DNA of 51,327 nt from NCBI GenBank assembly GCA_017463865.1, contig JAFTOI010000024.1, positions 1-51,327 of the forward strand, given 5' to 3'. The notes below the pieces were generated by a model. The model saw nothing but the letters and a program-made list of their open reading frames with translations, did no database searches and was not told the DNA's origin. Position numbers and translations under genes: made by a program. Position 1 is the first letter of the stretch; every line of letters starts with the position of its first letter. Positions 22,752 through 32,266 of the stretch are shown one piece after another. The stretch is from Clostridia bacterium. GTDB taxonomy: Bacteria > Bacillota > Clostridia > Oscillospirales > CAG-272.

Positions 22752-24530
22752 ATGATGATAGAAGGAAAGATCTTCAAAGTCTCGGGCCCTCTGGTCATTG
22801 CGGAGGGGATGCGTCAGGCGAATATGTTTGACGTGGTGCGCGTGGGCGAGAAGCGGCTGATCGGTGAGATCATCGAGATGCACGGCGACCGCGCGTCGAT
22901 CCAGGTTTACGAGGAGACGGCCGGCATCGGGCGGGGCGACGTGGTCGTGTCGACCGGCGCGCCGCTGTCGGTCGAGCTGGGGCCGGGGCTGATCACGAAT
23001 ATTTACGACGGTATCCAGCGCCCGCTGGAGGCTATGCGGCTCAAGGCCGGCTCGAACATCACCAAGGGCATCGACGAGCCTGCGCTCGACCGCGACCGTG
23101 TCTGGCATTTCGAGGCCGTCGCGCAGAAGGGCAATCTCGTCGGCCCCGGCGACGTGCTGGGGTATGTGCAGGAGACCGATGTCATCCGGCACAAGATCAT
23201 GGTGCCGCCCAAGGTGAGCGGTGCTGTGCTCGAGCTGCGCTCGGGCAACTTCAAGGTGACCGACCAGATCGGCCGCCTGCGCCTCGAGAACGGCGAGAGC
23301 ATGCCGCTGACCCTGATGCAGAAGTGGCCGGTGCGCGTGGCGCGTCCCTACGCCCAGAAGCTGCCCCCCGTCGAGCCGATGATCACCGGCCAGCGCGTCA
23401 TTGACGCGCTTTTCCCCATTGCCAAGGGCGGTACAGCCTGCGTGCCCGGCCCCTTCGGCTCGGGCAAGACGGTGGTACAGCATCAGCTGGCCAAGTGGTC
23501 GGACGTTGACCTGGTTGTCTATATCGGCTGCGGTGAGCGCGGCAACGAGATGACCGACGTTCTGCGTGAGTTCCCAGAGCTGCGTGACCCCCGCACCGGC
23601 AAGTCGCTGATGGAGCGCACGGTGCTGATCGCCAATACCTCCGACATGCCGGTCGCCGCCCGTGAGGCGTCGATCTACACCGGCATCACCATTGCCGAAT
23701 ATTACCGCGATATGGGCTACTCAGTGGCCGTTATCGCCGACTCGACCTCCCGCTGGGCCGAGGCGCTGCGCGAAATGTCGGGCCGCCTTGAGGAAATGCC
23801 GGGCGAGGAGGGCTATCCCGCCTATCTGACCTCCCGTCTGGCGCAGTTCTACGAGCGTGCGGGCAAGGTCGTCTGCCTCGGTGCCGACGGGCGCCAGGGT
23901 GCGCTGTCGGCCATCGGTGCGGTGTCGCCGCAGGGCGGCGACATCTCCGAGCCGGTCACGCAGGCGACGCTGCGCATCGTCAAGGTCTTCTGGGGGCTTG
24001 ATTCGTCGCTGGCCTACCGCCGACACTTCCCGGCCATCAACTGGCTCAACTCCTATTCGCTCTACCGCGATCGTCTTGCGCCCTGGTTCGCCGAGCACGT
24101 CTCGAAGGACTGGATGGAGCTGACCGGCCGCTGTATGAAGCTCTTGCAGGTCGAGGCCGAGCTGGAGGAGATCGTCAAGTTGGTCGGCGTCGATGCGCTG
24201 TCGGCGGAGGATCGCCTGACCCTCGAGGTGGCGCGCTCTCTGCGTGAGGATTTCATGCAGCAGAACGCCTTTGAGGAGGACGACAGCTATACTCAGCTCG
24301 ACAAGCAATACGCGCTGATGTCGCTGGTCTTCGACTTCTACGAGCAGGCCCGCCGCGCGGTCGCTGATGGGGCTGACGTGCAGAAGGTCACCGATCTGCC
24401 CATTCGCGAGCGCATTGGCCGCGCCAAGGCGGTGCCGTATGCCGAGTGTGAGCGCGAATATGCCGCGATCCGCCGTGCCATCGGCGAGCAGCTGAACGCG
24501 CTGGTCGCTGCCGCGCAGGCTGAGGTCTAA
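22752..24530 (+). CDS. ntpA: V/A-type ATPase catalytic subunit A
   Basis: 592 residues, full length. The Walker A loop GPFGSGKT is at 233-240. The non-homologous insertion typical of A subunits lies at about 110-190, and [31 protein letters not shown]-type family wording appears in the nucleotide domain (here [15 protein letters not shown]). It hydrolyses or makes ATP in the A3B3 head. The start at 22752 follows GAAAGAAAGGCC; a second ATG directly after it is an alternative. Twelve bases separate it from the B gene. Confidence 0.97.
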   Translation: MMIEGKIFKVSGPLVIAEGMRQANMFDVVRVGEKRLIGEIIEMHGDRASIQVYEETAGIGRGDVVVSTGAPLSVELGPGLITNIYDGIQRPLEAMRLKAGSNITKGIDEPALDRDRVWHFEAVAQKGNLVGPGDVLGYVQETDVIRHKIMVPPKVSGAVLELRSGNFKVTDQIGRLRLENGESMPLTLMQKWPVRVARPYAQKLPPVEPMITGQRVIDALFPIAKGGTACVPGPFGSGKTVVQHQLAKWSDVDLVVYIGCGERGNEMTDVLREFPELRDPRTGKSLMERTVLIANTSDMPVAAREASIYTGITIAEYYRDMGYSVAVIADSTSRWAEALREMSGRLEEMPGEEGYPAYLTSRLAQFYERAGKVVCLGADGRQGALSAIGAVSPQGGDISEPVTQATLRIVKVFWGLDSSLAYRRHFPAINWLNSYSLYRDRLAPWFAEHVSKDWMELTGRCMKLLQVEAELEEIVKLVGVDALSAEDRLTLEVARSLREDFMQQNAFEEDDSYTQLDKQYALMSLVFDFYEQARRAVADGADVQKVTDLPIRERIGRAKAVPYAECEREYAAIRRAIGEQLNALVAAAQAEV

Positions 24531-24542
24531 GGGGGAAACACG

Positions 24543-25916
24543 ATGATTAAAGAATATAAAACCATAGAAGAAGTCGCCGGTCCGCTGATGCTGGTGCGTC
24601 AGGTCGACGGCGTCAAATATGACGAGCTGGGCGAAATTGAACTGCCGAACGGTGAGGTTCGCCGCTGTCGTGTGCTCGAGGTCAACGGCCGCAATGTGCT
24701 GGTGCAGCTCTTCGAGAGCTCGGCGGGCATCAACCTTGCCGAGAGCAAGGTGCGCTTCACCGGTCACGGCGTGGAGCTGGCGGTGTCGCCGGACATGCTC
24801 GGCCGCGTTTTCAACGGCATGGGCGAGCCCATCGACGGCGGTGCGCGGCTGATCCCCGAGAAGTCGCTTGACATCAACGGCACGCCGATCAATCCCGCGG
24901 CGCGCTACTATCCGTCCGAGTTCATCCAGACCGGTGTCTCGACCATCGACGGTCTGAACACGCTGGTGCGCGGGCAGAAGCTGCCCATTTTCTCGGGCTC
25001 GGGTCTGCCTCACGCAGACCTCGCCGCGCAGATCGCGCGGCAGGCGAAGGTGCGCGGCACTGACAGCAAGTTTGCCGTGGTCTTCGCGGCGGTGGGCATT
25101 ACCTTTGAGGAGGCCGATTTCTTCATCTCCGACTTCAAGAAGACGGGCGCCATCGACCGCACTGTCCTCTTCGTCAACCTCGCCTCCGACCCCGCCATCG
25201 AGCGCATCTCGACCCCCCGCATGGCGCTGACGGCGGCCGAATATCTGGCCTTCGAGTGCGATATGCACGTGCTGGTCATCATCACCGACATCACCAACTA
25301 CGCCGAGGCGCTGCGCGAGGTGTCCGCCGCCCGCAAAGAGGTGCCCGGCCGCCGCGGCTATCCCGGCTACCTTTACACCGACCTGGCTACCATGTATGAG
25401 CGCGCCGGCCGTAAGATGGGCAGCGAGGGCTCGATCACGATGATCCCGATCCTCACCATGCCCGAGGACGACAAGACTCACCCCATCCCCGACCTGACCG
25501 GCTACATTACCGAGGGGCAGATCATCCTGTCCCGCGAGATGTACCACAAGGGGTATCTGCCGCCGGTCGATGTCCTGCCGTCGCTGTCGCGACTCAAGGA
25601 CAAGGGCATTGGCGCCGGGAAGACCCGCGAGGATCACGCCGGCACGATGAACCAGCTCTTCTCGAGCTACGCCCGCGGCCGCGAGGCCAAGGAGCTGATG
25701 GTGGTGCTGGGCGAGGCGGCGCTGTCCCCGATGGATCGCCTCTACGCGCGGTTTGCCGATGCCTTCGAGGCGGAGTATATCAACCAGGGTTTCTACGAGA
25801 ACCGCACCATTGAGGAAACGCTTGACCTAGGCTGGCGTTTGCTGTCGATGCTGCCGAAGAGCGAGATGAAGCGCATCAAGCCCGAGATGATCGAAAAATA
25901 CTGGCCGAAGGACTGA
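24543..25916 (+). CDS. ntpB: V/A-type ATPase subunit B
   Basis: 457 residues, standard. It is related to subunit A but has a degenerate P-loop ([18 protein letters not shown]) as usual for the non-catalytic regulatory subunit. Other family stretches are [14 protein letters not shown] (about 88-101), [16 protein letters not shown]-type core (here [16 protein letters not shown]) and the B-specific [16 protein letters not shown]. It alternates with A in the head ring. The gene begins after GGGGGAAACACG and is followed 13 bases later by subunit D. Confidence 0.97.
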   Translation: MIKEYKTIEEVAGPLMLVRQVDGVKYDELGEIELPNGEVRRCRVLEVNGRNVLVQLFESSAGINLAESKVRFTGHGVELAVSPDMLGRVFNGMGEPIDGGARLIPEKSLDINGTPINPAARYYPSEFIQTGVSTIDGLNTLVRGQKLPIFSGSGLPHADLAAQIARQAKVRGTDSKFAVVFAAVGITFEEADFFISDFKKTGAIDRTVLFVNLASDPAIERISTPRMALTAAEYLAFECDMHVLVIITDITNYAEALREVSAARKEVPGRRGYPGYLYTDLATMYERAGRKMGSEGSITMIPILTMPEDDKTHPIPDLTGYITEGQIILSREMYHKGYLPPVDVLPSLSRLKDKGIGAGKTREDHAGTMNQLFSSYARGREAKELMVVLGEAALSPMDRLYARFADAFEAEYINQGFYENRTIEETLDLGWRLLSMLPKSEMKRIKPEMIEKYWPKD

Positions 25917-25929
25917 GAGGTGACTGCAC

Positions 25930-26598
25930 ATGGCGGAGATCCGGGTAAATCCCACCCGCATGGAGCTGAAGAAGCTCAAGACCCGCTACACGACCGCCCG
26001 CCGGGGCCACAAGCTGCTCAAGGACAAGCGCGATGAGCTGATGAAGCAGTTCCTCGAGGTGGTCCGCGAGGATAAGGCGCTGCGCGAGAAGGTCGAGGCG
26101 GGGCTTGCCCGCGCCTACGGCAGCTTCTCGGTAGCGGCGGCTGTCAGCAGTCCTGCGATGCTTGAGGAGGCGATGATCCTCCCCCGCCGCGCGGGCAGCC
26201 TGAAGGTCGATTCGCGCAATGTCATGAGCGTAACGGTGCCGAAGTTTTCGATGGAGCTGATCGGCGAGGGAGGCGGCTGCAACTACGGCCTTGCCTTCAC
26301 CTCGGGTGAGCTGGACAGCGCTCTGCGCGAGTTCGGCGAAATGATGACCGATCTGGTGCGCTTGGCGGAACTCGAGAAGACCGCGCAGTTGTTAGCCGAG
26401 GAGATCGAGCGCACCCGCCGCCGCGTCAACGCGCTGGAGTATATCATGATGCCCCAGCTGCAGGCGGGGATCAAGTCGATCACGATGAAGCTGGACGAAA
26501 ACGAGCGCGGCAACCTCACGCGGCTGATGAAGGTCAAGGATATGATGCTGGCTGCAGGCCGGGGCGGGACGCCGGAGACGGACGAGGAAGAGGCATGA
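25930..26598 (+). CDS. ntpD: V/A-type ATPase subunit D (central axle)
   Basis: 222 residues with long helices at both ends, the coiled-coil axle. The opening VNPTRMELKKLKTRYTTARRGHKLLKDKRDEL-type wording (residues 6-37) is strongly conserved in the family, as is RTRRRVNALEYIMMPQL near residue 160. It rotates inside the A3B3 ring and links to F and C. It is the last gene of the operon, and no terminator hairpin is evident. The next gene, of very different composition, starts 7 bases after the stop. Confidence 0.95.
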   Translation: MAEIRVNPTRMELKKLKTRYTTARRGHKLLKDKRDELMKQFLEVVREDKALREKVEAGLARAYGSFSVAAAVSSPAMLEEAMILPRRAGSLKVDSRNVMSVTVPKFSMELIGEGGGCNYGLAFTSGELDSALREFGEMMTDLVRLAELEKTAQLLAEEIERTRRRVNALEYIMMPQLQAGIKSITMKLDENERGNLTRLMKVKDMMLAAGRGGTPETDEEEA

Positions 26599-26604
26599 AC
26601 AGCA

Positions 26605-27078
26605 ATGCAGCATTTGATTCGTCAGTATCGCAGTAGTATGAAATGGTTTGTGCATTGTTTAATACTCATTCTTGTTATTCTCATTGGGATAACGATATTT
26701 ACTTTTTCGGAGAATGAAAGAATTATGCTTGCACCTTACCAAAGTGAAATATCAGAAATAGAAGTGTCTATTGTGCCCGACAAATTGATTTATAACCGCC
26801 ATGATACCATGACATTAACCATTTATAATCAAAGCACAGTTGATTTTTTAACTGGCCATGCCCTAAATTACGAAATCAAAATAGACGGTCAATGGTATAC
26901 GATAGAGACAGATTATTTCTATTTCTTGAATTATGTCGGACTGCTTGCCGGAAAAAGTGTTACCGAGAAAGTTGATCTCAGTGTTTTAGACTATACTTTT
27001 TTGCGAGAGACTGATTATCGTGTGACAAAGATAATTGATGGGAAGCATGTAGTCTCTCCCACCTTCCGGATTGAATAA
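26605..27078 (+). CDS. AT-rich anchored protein with an Ig-like domain
   Basis: 157 residues. One membrane anchor near the N-terminus (FVHCLILILVILIGITIFTF, about 15-34) is followed by an extracytoplasmic beta-sandwich: ISEIEVSIVPDKLIYNRHDTMTLTIYNQS, then IKIDGQWYTIE and the closing DYRVTKIIDGKHVVSPTF. This is the layout of bacterial Ig-like domains that occur in many Firmicute surface proteins and inhibitor-like modules. Composition is far more AT-rich than the ATPase genes it abuts, and the ribosome site (GAGG) is inside ntpD, so it may have been inserted there. Function unknown. Confidence 0.7.
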   Translation: MQHLIRQYRSSMKWFVHCLILILVILIGITIFTFSENERIMLAPYQSEISEIEVSIVPDKLIYNRHDTMTLTIYNQSTVDFLTGHALNYEIKIDGQWYTIETDYFYFLNYVGLLAGKSVTEKVDLSVLDYTFLRETDYRVTKIIDGKHVVSPTFRIE

Positions 27079-27108
27079 TGGATAAATCAAGAAAATTTGC
27101 GTGGAATC

Positions 27109-27137
27109 TTGACAATTATCTGCGAACATGGTATAAT
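27109..27137 (+). promoter_or_regulatory. Consensus promoter of the SCIFF gene
   Basis: TTGACA (27109-27114), 17 bases, TATAAT (27132-27137): perfect consensus, 38 bases before the start codon. Confidence 0.92.
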
Positions 27138-27175
27138 AAACTATCAATATTCCATCTCGAAAGAGGGTTACCATC

Positions 27176-27328
27176 ATGAAGAGAATTCAGACCATCAATA
27201 CCCGCGACCTCGCGAAGAGCGTTAAGAACGGCGGCTGCGGCGAGTGCCAGACCTCCTGCCAGTCGGCTTGCAAGACCTCCTGCGGTGTTGCCAATCAGAA
27301 GTGCGAAAACAAGAACGCCAAGAAATAA
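27176..27328 (+). CDS. scfA: SCIFF ranthipeptide precursor (six Cys in forty-five residues)
   Basis: 50 residues. The leader MKRIQTINTRDLAKSVKNGG is followed by six cysteines at 21, 24, 28, 32, 36 and 43, the defining pattern of SCIFF peptides that occur nearly universally in Clostridia. The partner radical SAM enzyme, encoded 200 bases downstream, ties Cys sulfur to the side chain of neighbouring residues, typically Thr in the TSC units (here QTSC and KTSC). The product's role is unknown; a housekeeping or signalling function has been suggested because of its conservation. Ribosome site AGAGGG; strong promoter before and terminator after, so the peptide is probably made in excess over the enzyme. 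Confidence 0.95.
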   Translation: MKRIQTINTRDLAKSVKNGGCGECQTSCQSACKTSCGVANQKCENKNAKK

Positions 27329-27340
27329 GTGTTGGCAAAG

Positions 27341-27368
27341 AAATACCGCCCCCTCGGGCGGTATTTTT
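27341..27368 (+). terminator. Terminator between precursor and maturase
   Basis: AAATACCGCCC (27341-27351), loop CCTC, GGGCGGTATTT (27356-27366) with T run. It would let only part of the transcripts reach the maturase gene. Confidence 0.85.
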
Positions 27369-27399
27369 CTGCTTAGTCTGACGGCGAGGCGGCGCCCCA

Positions 27400-27487
27400 G
27401 CCAAGGAAGGTGGGGCGTCGGGGCGGGAAACTTCGGCGTCTGAGATGGGTCCCGCCCCGACTCGCGCGGGAGCGCGAAATGATCAGC
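27400..27487. repeat. Single copy of the TIR-element repeat (copy C)
   Basis: It shows AGCCAAGGAAGGTGGG, the hairpin GGGCGGGAAAC/GGTCCCGCCC around the loop TTCGGCGTCTGAGATG, the small hairpin TCGCGC-GGGA-GCGCGA (27462-27477) and GATCAGC. Orientation equals the right arm of the element at 16978-17369. It fills the gap between the SCIFF terminator and the maturase ribosome site. Confidence 0.85.
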
Positions 27488-27528
27488 GTTTACGCGCAAT
27501 ATAAAGCACTAACGGAGTAACTTAAACC

Positions 27529-28974
27529 ATGATCCACCAGTATAAACTCAACGACTACAACATCGTCCTTGACGTCAACAGCGGCTCTGTCCACGTTGTC
27601 GACGAGGTCGCCTATGACATCATCGCCGCCTACGAGACCACGCCCCGCGCAGAGATCGTTGCGCAGATGATGGCGAAATACGGCGACCGTGAAGACGTCA
27701 ACAAAGCCGAGATCGAGCAGTGCATCGACGATGTCGAGGCCCTGCGGGACGCCGGAAAGCTCTTCGCCGAAGACAAGTTCCGCGACGTCGCCGTTAATTT
27801 CAAGGCCAACAACACCTGCATCAAGGCACTCTGCCTCCACATCGCGCACACCTGCAACCTCAACTGCTCCTACTGCTTTGCCAGCCAGGGCAAGTACCAC
27901 GGCGACCGGGCCCTGATGTCCTTTGAGACCGGCAAGCGTGCCCTCGACTTCCTCGTCGAAAACTCGGAAGGCCGCCGCAACCTCGAGGTCGATTTCTTCG
28001 GCGGCGAGCCGCTGATGAACTGGGAGGTGGTCAAGCAGCTGGTCGCCTATGCTCGCTCGATTGAGGAGGCCGCCGGCAAGAACTTCCGCTTTACCCTCAC
28101 CACCAACGGCGTGCTGGTCGATGATGATGTCATCGACTTCTGCAACCGCGAGATGCACAACGTCGTCCTCTCGCTCGACGGCCGCCGCGAGGTGCATGAC
28201 CGCTTCCGCGTCGACTACGCGGGCAAGGGCAGCTACGACAACATCGTGCCCAAGTTCAAACGCTTTGTCGAGAGCCGCGGCGGGCAGGGTTACTACATGC
28301 GCGGCACCTACACCCACCACAACACCGATTTCACCAACGATATTTTCCACATGGCCGACCTCGGCTTCGACCAGCTCAGCATGGAGCCTGTCGTCTGTGC
28401 GCCCGACGACCCCAGCGCGCTGACTGAGGAAGACCTGCCCATCCTTTTCGAGCAGTACGAGCTCCTTGCCCGCGAGATGATCCGCCGCAAAAAGGAAGGG
28501 AAGGGCTTCACCTTCTACCACTACATGATCGACCTCACCCACGGCCCCTGCATCTATAAGCGGGTCGCCGGCTGCGGCTCGGGCAGCGAGTATTTCGCCG
28601 TCACCCCGTGGGGCGAGCTCTACCCCTGCCACCAGTTCGTCGGCGATGAGCGCTACAGCATGGGCAACATCTGGGACGGTGTCAAGAACGAGGCTCTGCG
28701 CGACGAGTTCCGCAAGTGCAACGTCTATTCCAAGCCCGAGTGCGCCGATTGCTGGGCGCGCCTGTGGTGCGCGGGCGGTTGTGCGGCCAATGCTTACCAT
28801 GCCACCGGCTCGATCACCGGTACATACGCCTACGGCTGCGAGTTGTTCAAGAAGCGCATGGAGTGCGCTATCATGATCCAGGTTGCCGAAGCCGAGGAGG
28901 GCGGCGCGCTGAGCGACGGCGCGGCGTGCGGGGACGGATGTTCCGATTGCGGCGATTGTACGGATTGTCATTGA
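27529..28974 (+). CDS. scfB: SCIFF peptide maturase, radical SAM/SPASM
   Basis: 481 residues. The N-terminal ~85 residues form a precursor-binding domain (RRE-like). The radical SAM motif CxxxCxxC lies at Cys109, 113 and 116 (HTCNLNCSYCF), and a SPASM region binding two further iron-sulfur clusters includes CGSGSEYFAVTPWGELYPCHQF and PECADCWARLWCAGGCAANAY. The very end is Cys-rich (CGDGCSDCGDCTDCH). It forms thioether crosslinks in the upstream peptide. The start follows CGGAG at a slightly long spacing. The dispersed repeat copy C separates it from the precursor gene, whereas this gap is often short in relatives. The gene ends at a shared terminator. Confidence 0.94.
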   Translation: MIHQYKLNDYNIVLDVNSGSVHVVDEVAYDIIAAYETTPRAEIVAQMMAKYGDREDVNKAEIEQCIDDVEALRDAGKLFAEDKFRDVAVNFKANNTCIKALCLHIAHTCNLNCSYCFASQGKYHGDRALMSFETGKRALDFLVENSEGRRNLEVDFFGGEPLMNWEVVKQLVAYARSIEEAAGKNFRFTLTTNGVLVDDDVIDFCNREMHNVVLSLDGRREVHDRFRVDYAGKGSYDNIVPKFKRFVESRGGQGYYMRGTYTHHNTDFTNDIFHMADLGFDQLSMEPVVCAPDDPSALTEEDLPILFEQYELLAREMIRRKKEGKGFTFYHYMIDLTHGPCIYKRVAGCGSGSEYFAVTPWGELYPCHQFVGDERYSMGNIWDGVKNEALRDEFRKCNVYSKPECADCWARLWCAGGCAANAYHATGSITGTYAYGCELFKKRMECAIMIQVAEAEEGGALSDGAACGDGCSDCGDCTDCH

Positions 28975-28987
28975 CCTGAAACCGATA

Positions 28988-29025
28988 AAATCAGCCCCGC
29001 AGACGAAAGTCTGCGGGGCTGATTT
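28988..29025. terminator. Shared terminator of convergent genes
   Basis: Perfect 17-bp stem (28988-29004 with 29009-29025), loop GAAA, A-rich before and T-rich after, so it can act on both strands. Confidence 0.9.
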
Positions 29026-30396
29026 CTATTTGATCACTTCAATCGTGTGTTTCAACTCCACTCCACGCTCCCGCAGCGCGGCAATGGCGTCGAGCGCAGC
29101 TCGGGTCACGCGCTGGCCGGGAGCGAGCAGCGGGATACCGGGCGGATAGGCCCACAGATACCCTGCGGCGATGCGGCCCTCGCTCTGCTCCAGCGGCAGC
29201 AGCGCCTTCGGTGCGGCGATGGCGTCGGCGGGGCGCATGGCTTGCTCGGGCGGTGGGGGCAGGGTGAGGGTGGCAGGGGCGGGCGTGTCGTCGAGGGTGG
29301 CGTCGATGGCGGCAAGCGCATCGGCGAGGCGGTGCAGATGTTCGCGCGTGGTGCCAAGCCCTGTCATGGCCAGTGCGTAGTCGCCAGAGGCCATCTCCAG
29401 TTCGATGGCGAATTCGTCCCGCAGGCGGGTCATCAGCGCAGGACCGGTGAGGTTCGTCCCGCGCGTCGAGAGGATCAGCTTGCTTGGGTCGTGCGCGAAC
29501 ACGTCCGCGCCGGCAGGCGCGAGGACGCGCAGGCGGCGCAGACCGGCGGTCTGTGCGCGGAAGTCGGCGAGCATGGCATGCCAGTCGGCGATCAGCTCAG
29601 GCCGGTCGGCCAGCAGGTGCGCACAGCCGTCGCAAGAGGCCATGAGCAGGTAGGACGGACTGCTGGTCTCGAAGATGTTCTTGCTGCGCAGGAAGGCGGC
29701 GTAGCTGACGAGATCGCCCTGCACATGGGCAATGGCGGTCTGGGTGAGGCTGGGCAGGGTCTTGTGCAGGCTTTGGATGACGATGTCGGCGCCCGCCCGC
29801 ACCGCGCCGTGGGGGAAGGGGGCAAAGCCGAGGTGTGCGCCGTGGGCTTCGTCGACCAGCACCGGCACGCCGCGCCGGTGCGCGGCGGCGCAGATGCCGG
29901 CGATGTCGGAGATGATGCCCTCATAGGTTGGAGAGGTAATCACCACCAGGCGTGCGTCTGGGTGTTTGGTCAGCGCATCCTCCACCACCTCCGGCGGCAT
30001 AGAGGTGAAAATATCACACTCGTCCGCCACCGGCGGCGTCAGCCAGACCGGGTCGAGACGGCAGAGCTCGATGGCGTGCCAGACCGATTTGTGGCAGTTG
30101 CGGGCGACAAGGATTGTCCCGCCCTGTCCGGCGACGGTGTGAATGCCGGCGATGATCCCGCCGGTGCTGCCGTTGACGCAGAAGGCGGCGTGGGTGCTCC
30201 CCCAGACCGCGGCGGCATGCACCATCGCGTCGCGGAGCAGGCCCTCGGCGTCGTGGAGGTTGTCGAAGCCGTCGATCTCGGTGATGTCAAGGTCGGCGCC
30301 GATGAGGTAGTCCTGCGCCTGCCGCTTGTGGCCGGGCATGTGCATCGGCACGGCGTCGGTGCAGCTGTAGGCGGTGAGGGCATCGTAGAGGCGCAT
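29026..30396 (-). CDS. Orn/Lys/Arg-type PLP decarboxylase
   Basis: 456 residues, the short form without the receiver-like N-terminal wing. Motifs in order: PMHMPGHK (17-24), NGSTGG (75-80), VDEAHGAHLGF (181-191) and SLHKTLPSLTQ with the PLP-binding Lys212. Members decarboxylate arginine, lysine or ornithine to make polyamines; the exact substrate cannot be told here. Its ATG overlaps the stop of the acyltransferase gene by one base (TGATG), so it is the last gene of a minus-strand operon. It shares a terminator with the SCIFF maturase. Confidence 0.88.
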   Translation of the reverse strand: MRLYDALTAYSCTDAVPMHMPGHKRQAQDYLIGADLDITEIDGFDNLHDAEGLLRDAMVHAAAVWGSTHAAFCVNGSTGGIIAGIHTVAGQGGTILVARNCHKSVWHAIELCRLDPVWLTPPVADECDIFTSMPPEVVEDALTKHPDARLVVITSPTYEGIISDIAGICAAAHRRGVPVLVDEAHGAHLGFAPFPHGAVRAGADIVIQSLHKTLPSLTQTAIAHVQGDLVSYAAFLRSKNIFETSSPSYLLMASCDGCAHLLADRPELIADWHAMLADFRAQTAGLRRLRVLAPAGADVFAHDPSKLILSTRGTNLTGPALMTRLRDEFAIELEMASGDYALAMTGLGTTREHLHRLADALAAIDATLDDTPAPATLTLPPPPEQAMRPADAIAAPKALLPLEQSEGRIAAGYLWAYPPGIPLLAPGQRVTRAALDAIAALRERGVELKHTIEVIK

Positions 30397-31445
30397 CAGT
30401 CAGCCGCCTTTCGTTTGAGCAGCAGTCCCACGGCTGCGCGCTGGGCGAGGTAGAGCCCCCACGCCAGCGCGAGGCAGAGGAGAAAACAGACGATGGGGTA
30501 GACGGCGATCTCAAGCGCCGGCGTCGGCATGGGAAGGACGCGAGCCAGCACGGCGAGGACGAGCACATGGGCGAGGTAGACGGTGTAGGTCAGCCCCGAC
30601 AGCTTGTGCAGGATGGCGCTCAGTCTGGGCGAATCGGGCAGGCGCAGGTGGCGTGCGGCGAGGAAGAGGGCGGCGGCCAGCAGGTAGTGGTTGAGGGTGT
30701 AGCCGCCGTTGAAGTAGAGGTCAAGACCCTCGGGCGACGAGCGGAAGTAGTTGAAGCAGACGCCCATCACCCAGCCGCCGATGCCGCAGACCGGGATGGC
30801 CCAGGCGGTGAGGCGGCTGAGCTTGATCCGGCTGAGCCAGTAGCCGAGGAGAACATAGCCGAGGTAGCCCTCCATCAGGGGCTCGGTCAGGTAGACGTAG
30901 AAGGGTGTGGTGATGTTGATGAAGGTACGCAGCGTCGCCGGGAAGGCGGCGATGACGACCAGCCAGAAGATCTGCCGGTTCGAGCAGCCGTCCAGCGCGC
31001 GGGCGAGGAAGGGCAGCAGGAGGTAGATCGCGGCCAGCGTGTAGACGTACCAGAGGTGGTAGGCGCTGCCCTGATTAAGCAGCTCATCGACAAAGGCACG
31101 GAGCGAGAGGGGCTGGCCGGCCTGCACGCGGTAGACGACGTAATAGACGATGTCCCAGACGAGGAAGGGGACGAGGATGCGGGTCAGTCTGCGGCGGTAG
31201 AAGGGGCCAAATTCCTTCGTCGACGGTGCGGGCAGGAGCAGGCAGCCGGTCAGCATGAGGAAGATCGGCACGCCGGTGCGGACGAGCTCGTTGAGGATGT
31301 TCACCACATGCCACGTCCGCGTACCGAAGTCGGGCAGCGAGCTGTGCCAGGGGGAGAGGACATGCAGTGCGATGACGCAGAAGGCGGCGAAGAGGCGCAG
31401 CAGGTCAAGGTGCATCTGGGGCTTGCGGGCGGTCGGTTCGGGCAT
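30396..31445 (-). CDS. Acyltransferase 3 family membrane protein
   Basis: 349 residues with about ten membrane helices. The start LDLLRLFAAFCVIALHVLSPW contains the catalytic-type His of the family, and GVPIFLMLTGCLLL and YHLWYVYTLAAIYLLLPFL are also characteristic. Such proteins add acetyl or other acyl groups to surface polysaccharides or peptidoglycan. The start at 31445 follows AAAGGAGACTGACC; a longer frame reaching 31727 runs back into pgeF and is rejected. Only 2 bases separate it from pgeF upstream, and it overlaps the decarboxylase start. A cell-envelope job would fit with pgeF next door. Confidence 0.85.
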   Translation of the reverse strand: MPEPTARKPQMHLDLLRLFAAFCVIALHVLSPWHSSLPDFGTRTWHVVNILNELVRTGVPIFLMLTGCLLLPAPSTKEFGPFYRRRLTRILVPFLVWDIVYYVVYRVQAGQPLSLRAFVDELLNQGSAYHLWYVYTLAAIYLLLPFLARALDGCSNRQIFWLVVIAAFPATLRTFINITTPFYVYLTEPLMEGYLGYVLLGYWLSRIKLSRLTAWAIPVCGIGGWVMGVCFNYFRSSPEGLDLYFNGGYTLNHYLLAAALFLAARHLRLPDSPRLSAILHKLSGLTYTVYLAHVLVLAVLARVLPMPTPALEIAVYPIVCFLLCLALAWGLYLAQRAAVGLLLKRKAAD

Positions 31446-31447
31446 GG

Positions 31448-32251
31448 TCAGTCTCCTTTCGGCAGTGCGATGGCGGAAAGCATGGTGCCGCGCTGGCCGT
31501 GGCTGGCGCGGTGGGAGTAGAAGCGGGCGGTGTCGCAGCAGGTGCAGAGGCCGGAGGCGTCGATGTTGTCGGCGCGCAGTCCGGCGGCACGGAGGATGGC
31601 GGTATTCATGGCGGGTAGATCGGCGAAGAGATGCCCATCGCGGCGGGCAAGATGGGGCAGGCAGAGGTCGGCGCAGGGAGATGCGGCCACAGCGGCAGCG
31701 AAGTCGTCCCCTACCATGTAGCAGCATGGTCCGATTGACGGGCCGATCGCCGCCACAATGCGGGCGGGATCAGCCCCCAGCGCCACCATCTTCCCCACAC
31801 CAGCCTGCGCGATCCCGGCGACGGTGCCACGCCAGCCGGCGTGCAGGGCGCCGATGACACCCGCCGTCTCGTCGGCCAGCAGGATGGGTACGCAGTCGGC
31901 AGTCTTGACGCCGATGGCAACGCCGCGCGCGGCTGTGACGTATCCGTCACAGCTGACGTCGGCCGGGCGCTGATAGCCGAGACCGCGGTCGGCCTCGCCT
32001 ACGACCCGCACATCGGCTGAGTGGATCTGCGGCAGAGAGATCACCTCGGCCGGCAGGCCGACCGCGTCGGTGAAGCGGTCGAGATTGGCCAGCACGACCG
32101 CGTCATCGTCACCGCGGCCGAAGGCGAGATTGAGCGACGCCGTGTGGGGCAGGGCGCTCACCCCGCCGATGCGGGTAGAGAAGCCATGCGGCAGGGCGAT
32201 GCGGTTGGAGCGGACATAGCAGACCCCGTTCGGGGCATCAATAAAACGCAA
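31448..32251 (-). CDS. pgeF: Peptidoglycan editing factor / purine nucleoside phosphorylase-type protein
   Basis: 267 residues of the YfiH/LACC1 family. The conserved zinc-site residues are present: His77 (LPQIHSADV), Cys120 (KTADCVPILL) and His137 (LHAGWRGT). Members have been shown to act as purine nucleoside phosphorylase/adenosine deaminase, and in E. coli as an editing factor keeping L-Ala in the stem peptide made by MurC; murC is also in this window. The start is TTG at 32251, supported by GGAGG eight bases upstream; no ATG or GTG fits. It lies 15 bases behind yhaN. Confidence 0.9.
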   Translation of the reverse strand: MRFIDAPNGVCYVRSNRIALPHGFSTRIGGVSALPHTASLNLAFGRGDDDAVVLANLDRFTDAVGLPAEVISLPQIHSADVRVVGEADRGLGYQRPADVSCDGYVTAARGVAIGVKTADCVPILLADETAGVIGALHAGWRGTVAGIAQAGVGKMVALGADPARIVAAIGPSIGPCCYMVGDDFAAAVAASPCADLCLPHLARRDGHLFADLPAMNTAILRAAGLRADNIDASGLCTCCDTARFYSHRASHGQRGTMLSAIALPKGD

Positions 32252-32266
32252 TCTCGTGTCCTCCGA

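Noticed and set aside
27400-27487. CRISPR-like repeat
   Set aside because: Only single, widely spaced copies of a hairpin repeat exist; there is no regular repeat-spacer array anywhere in the window.
29047-30453. 468-codon plus-strand frame over the decarboxylase
   Set aside because: The minus-strand decarboxylase has all PLP motifs; the plus frame is a Gly/Val-rich shadow.
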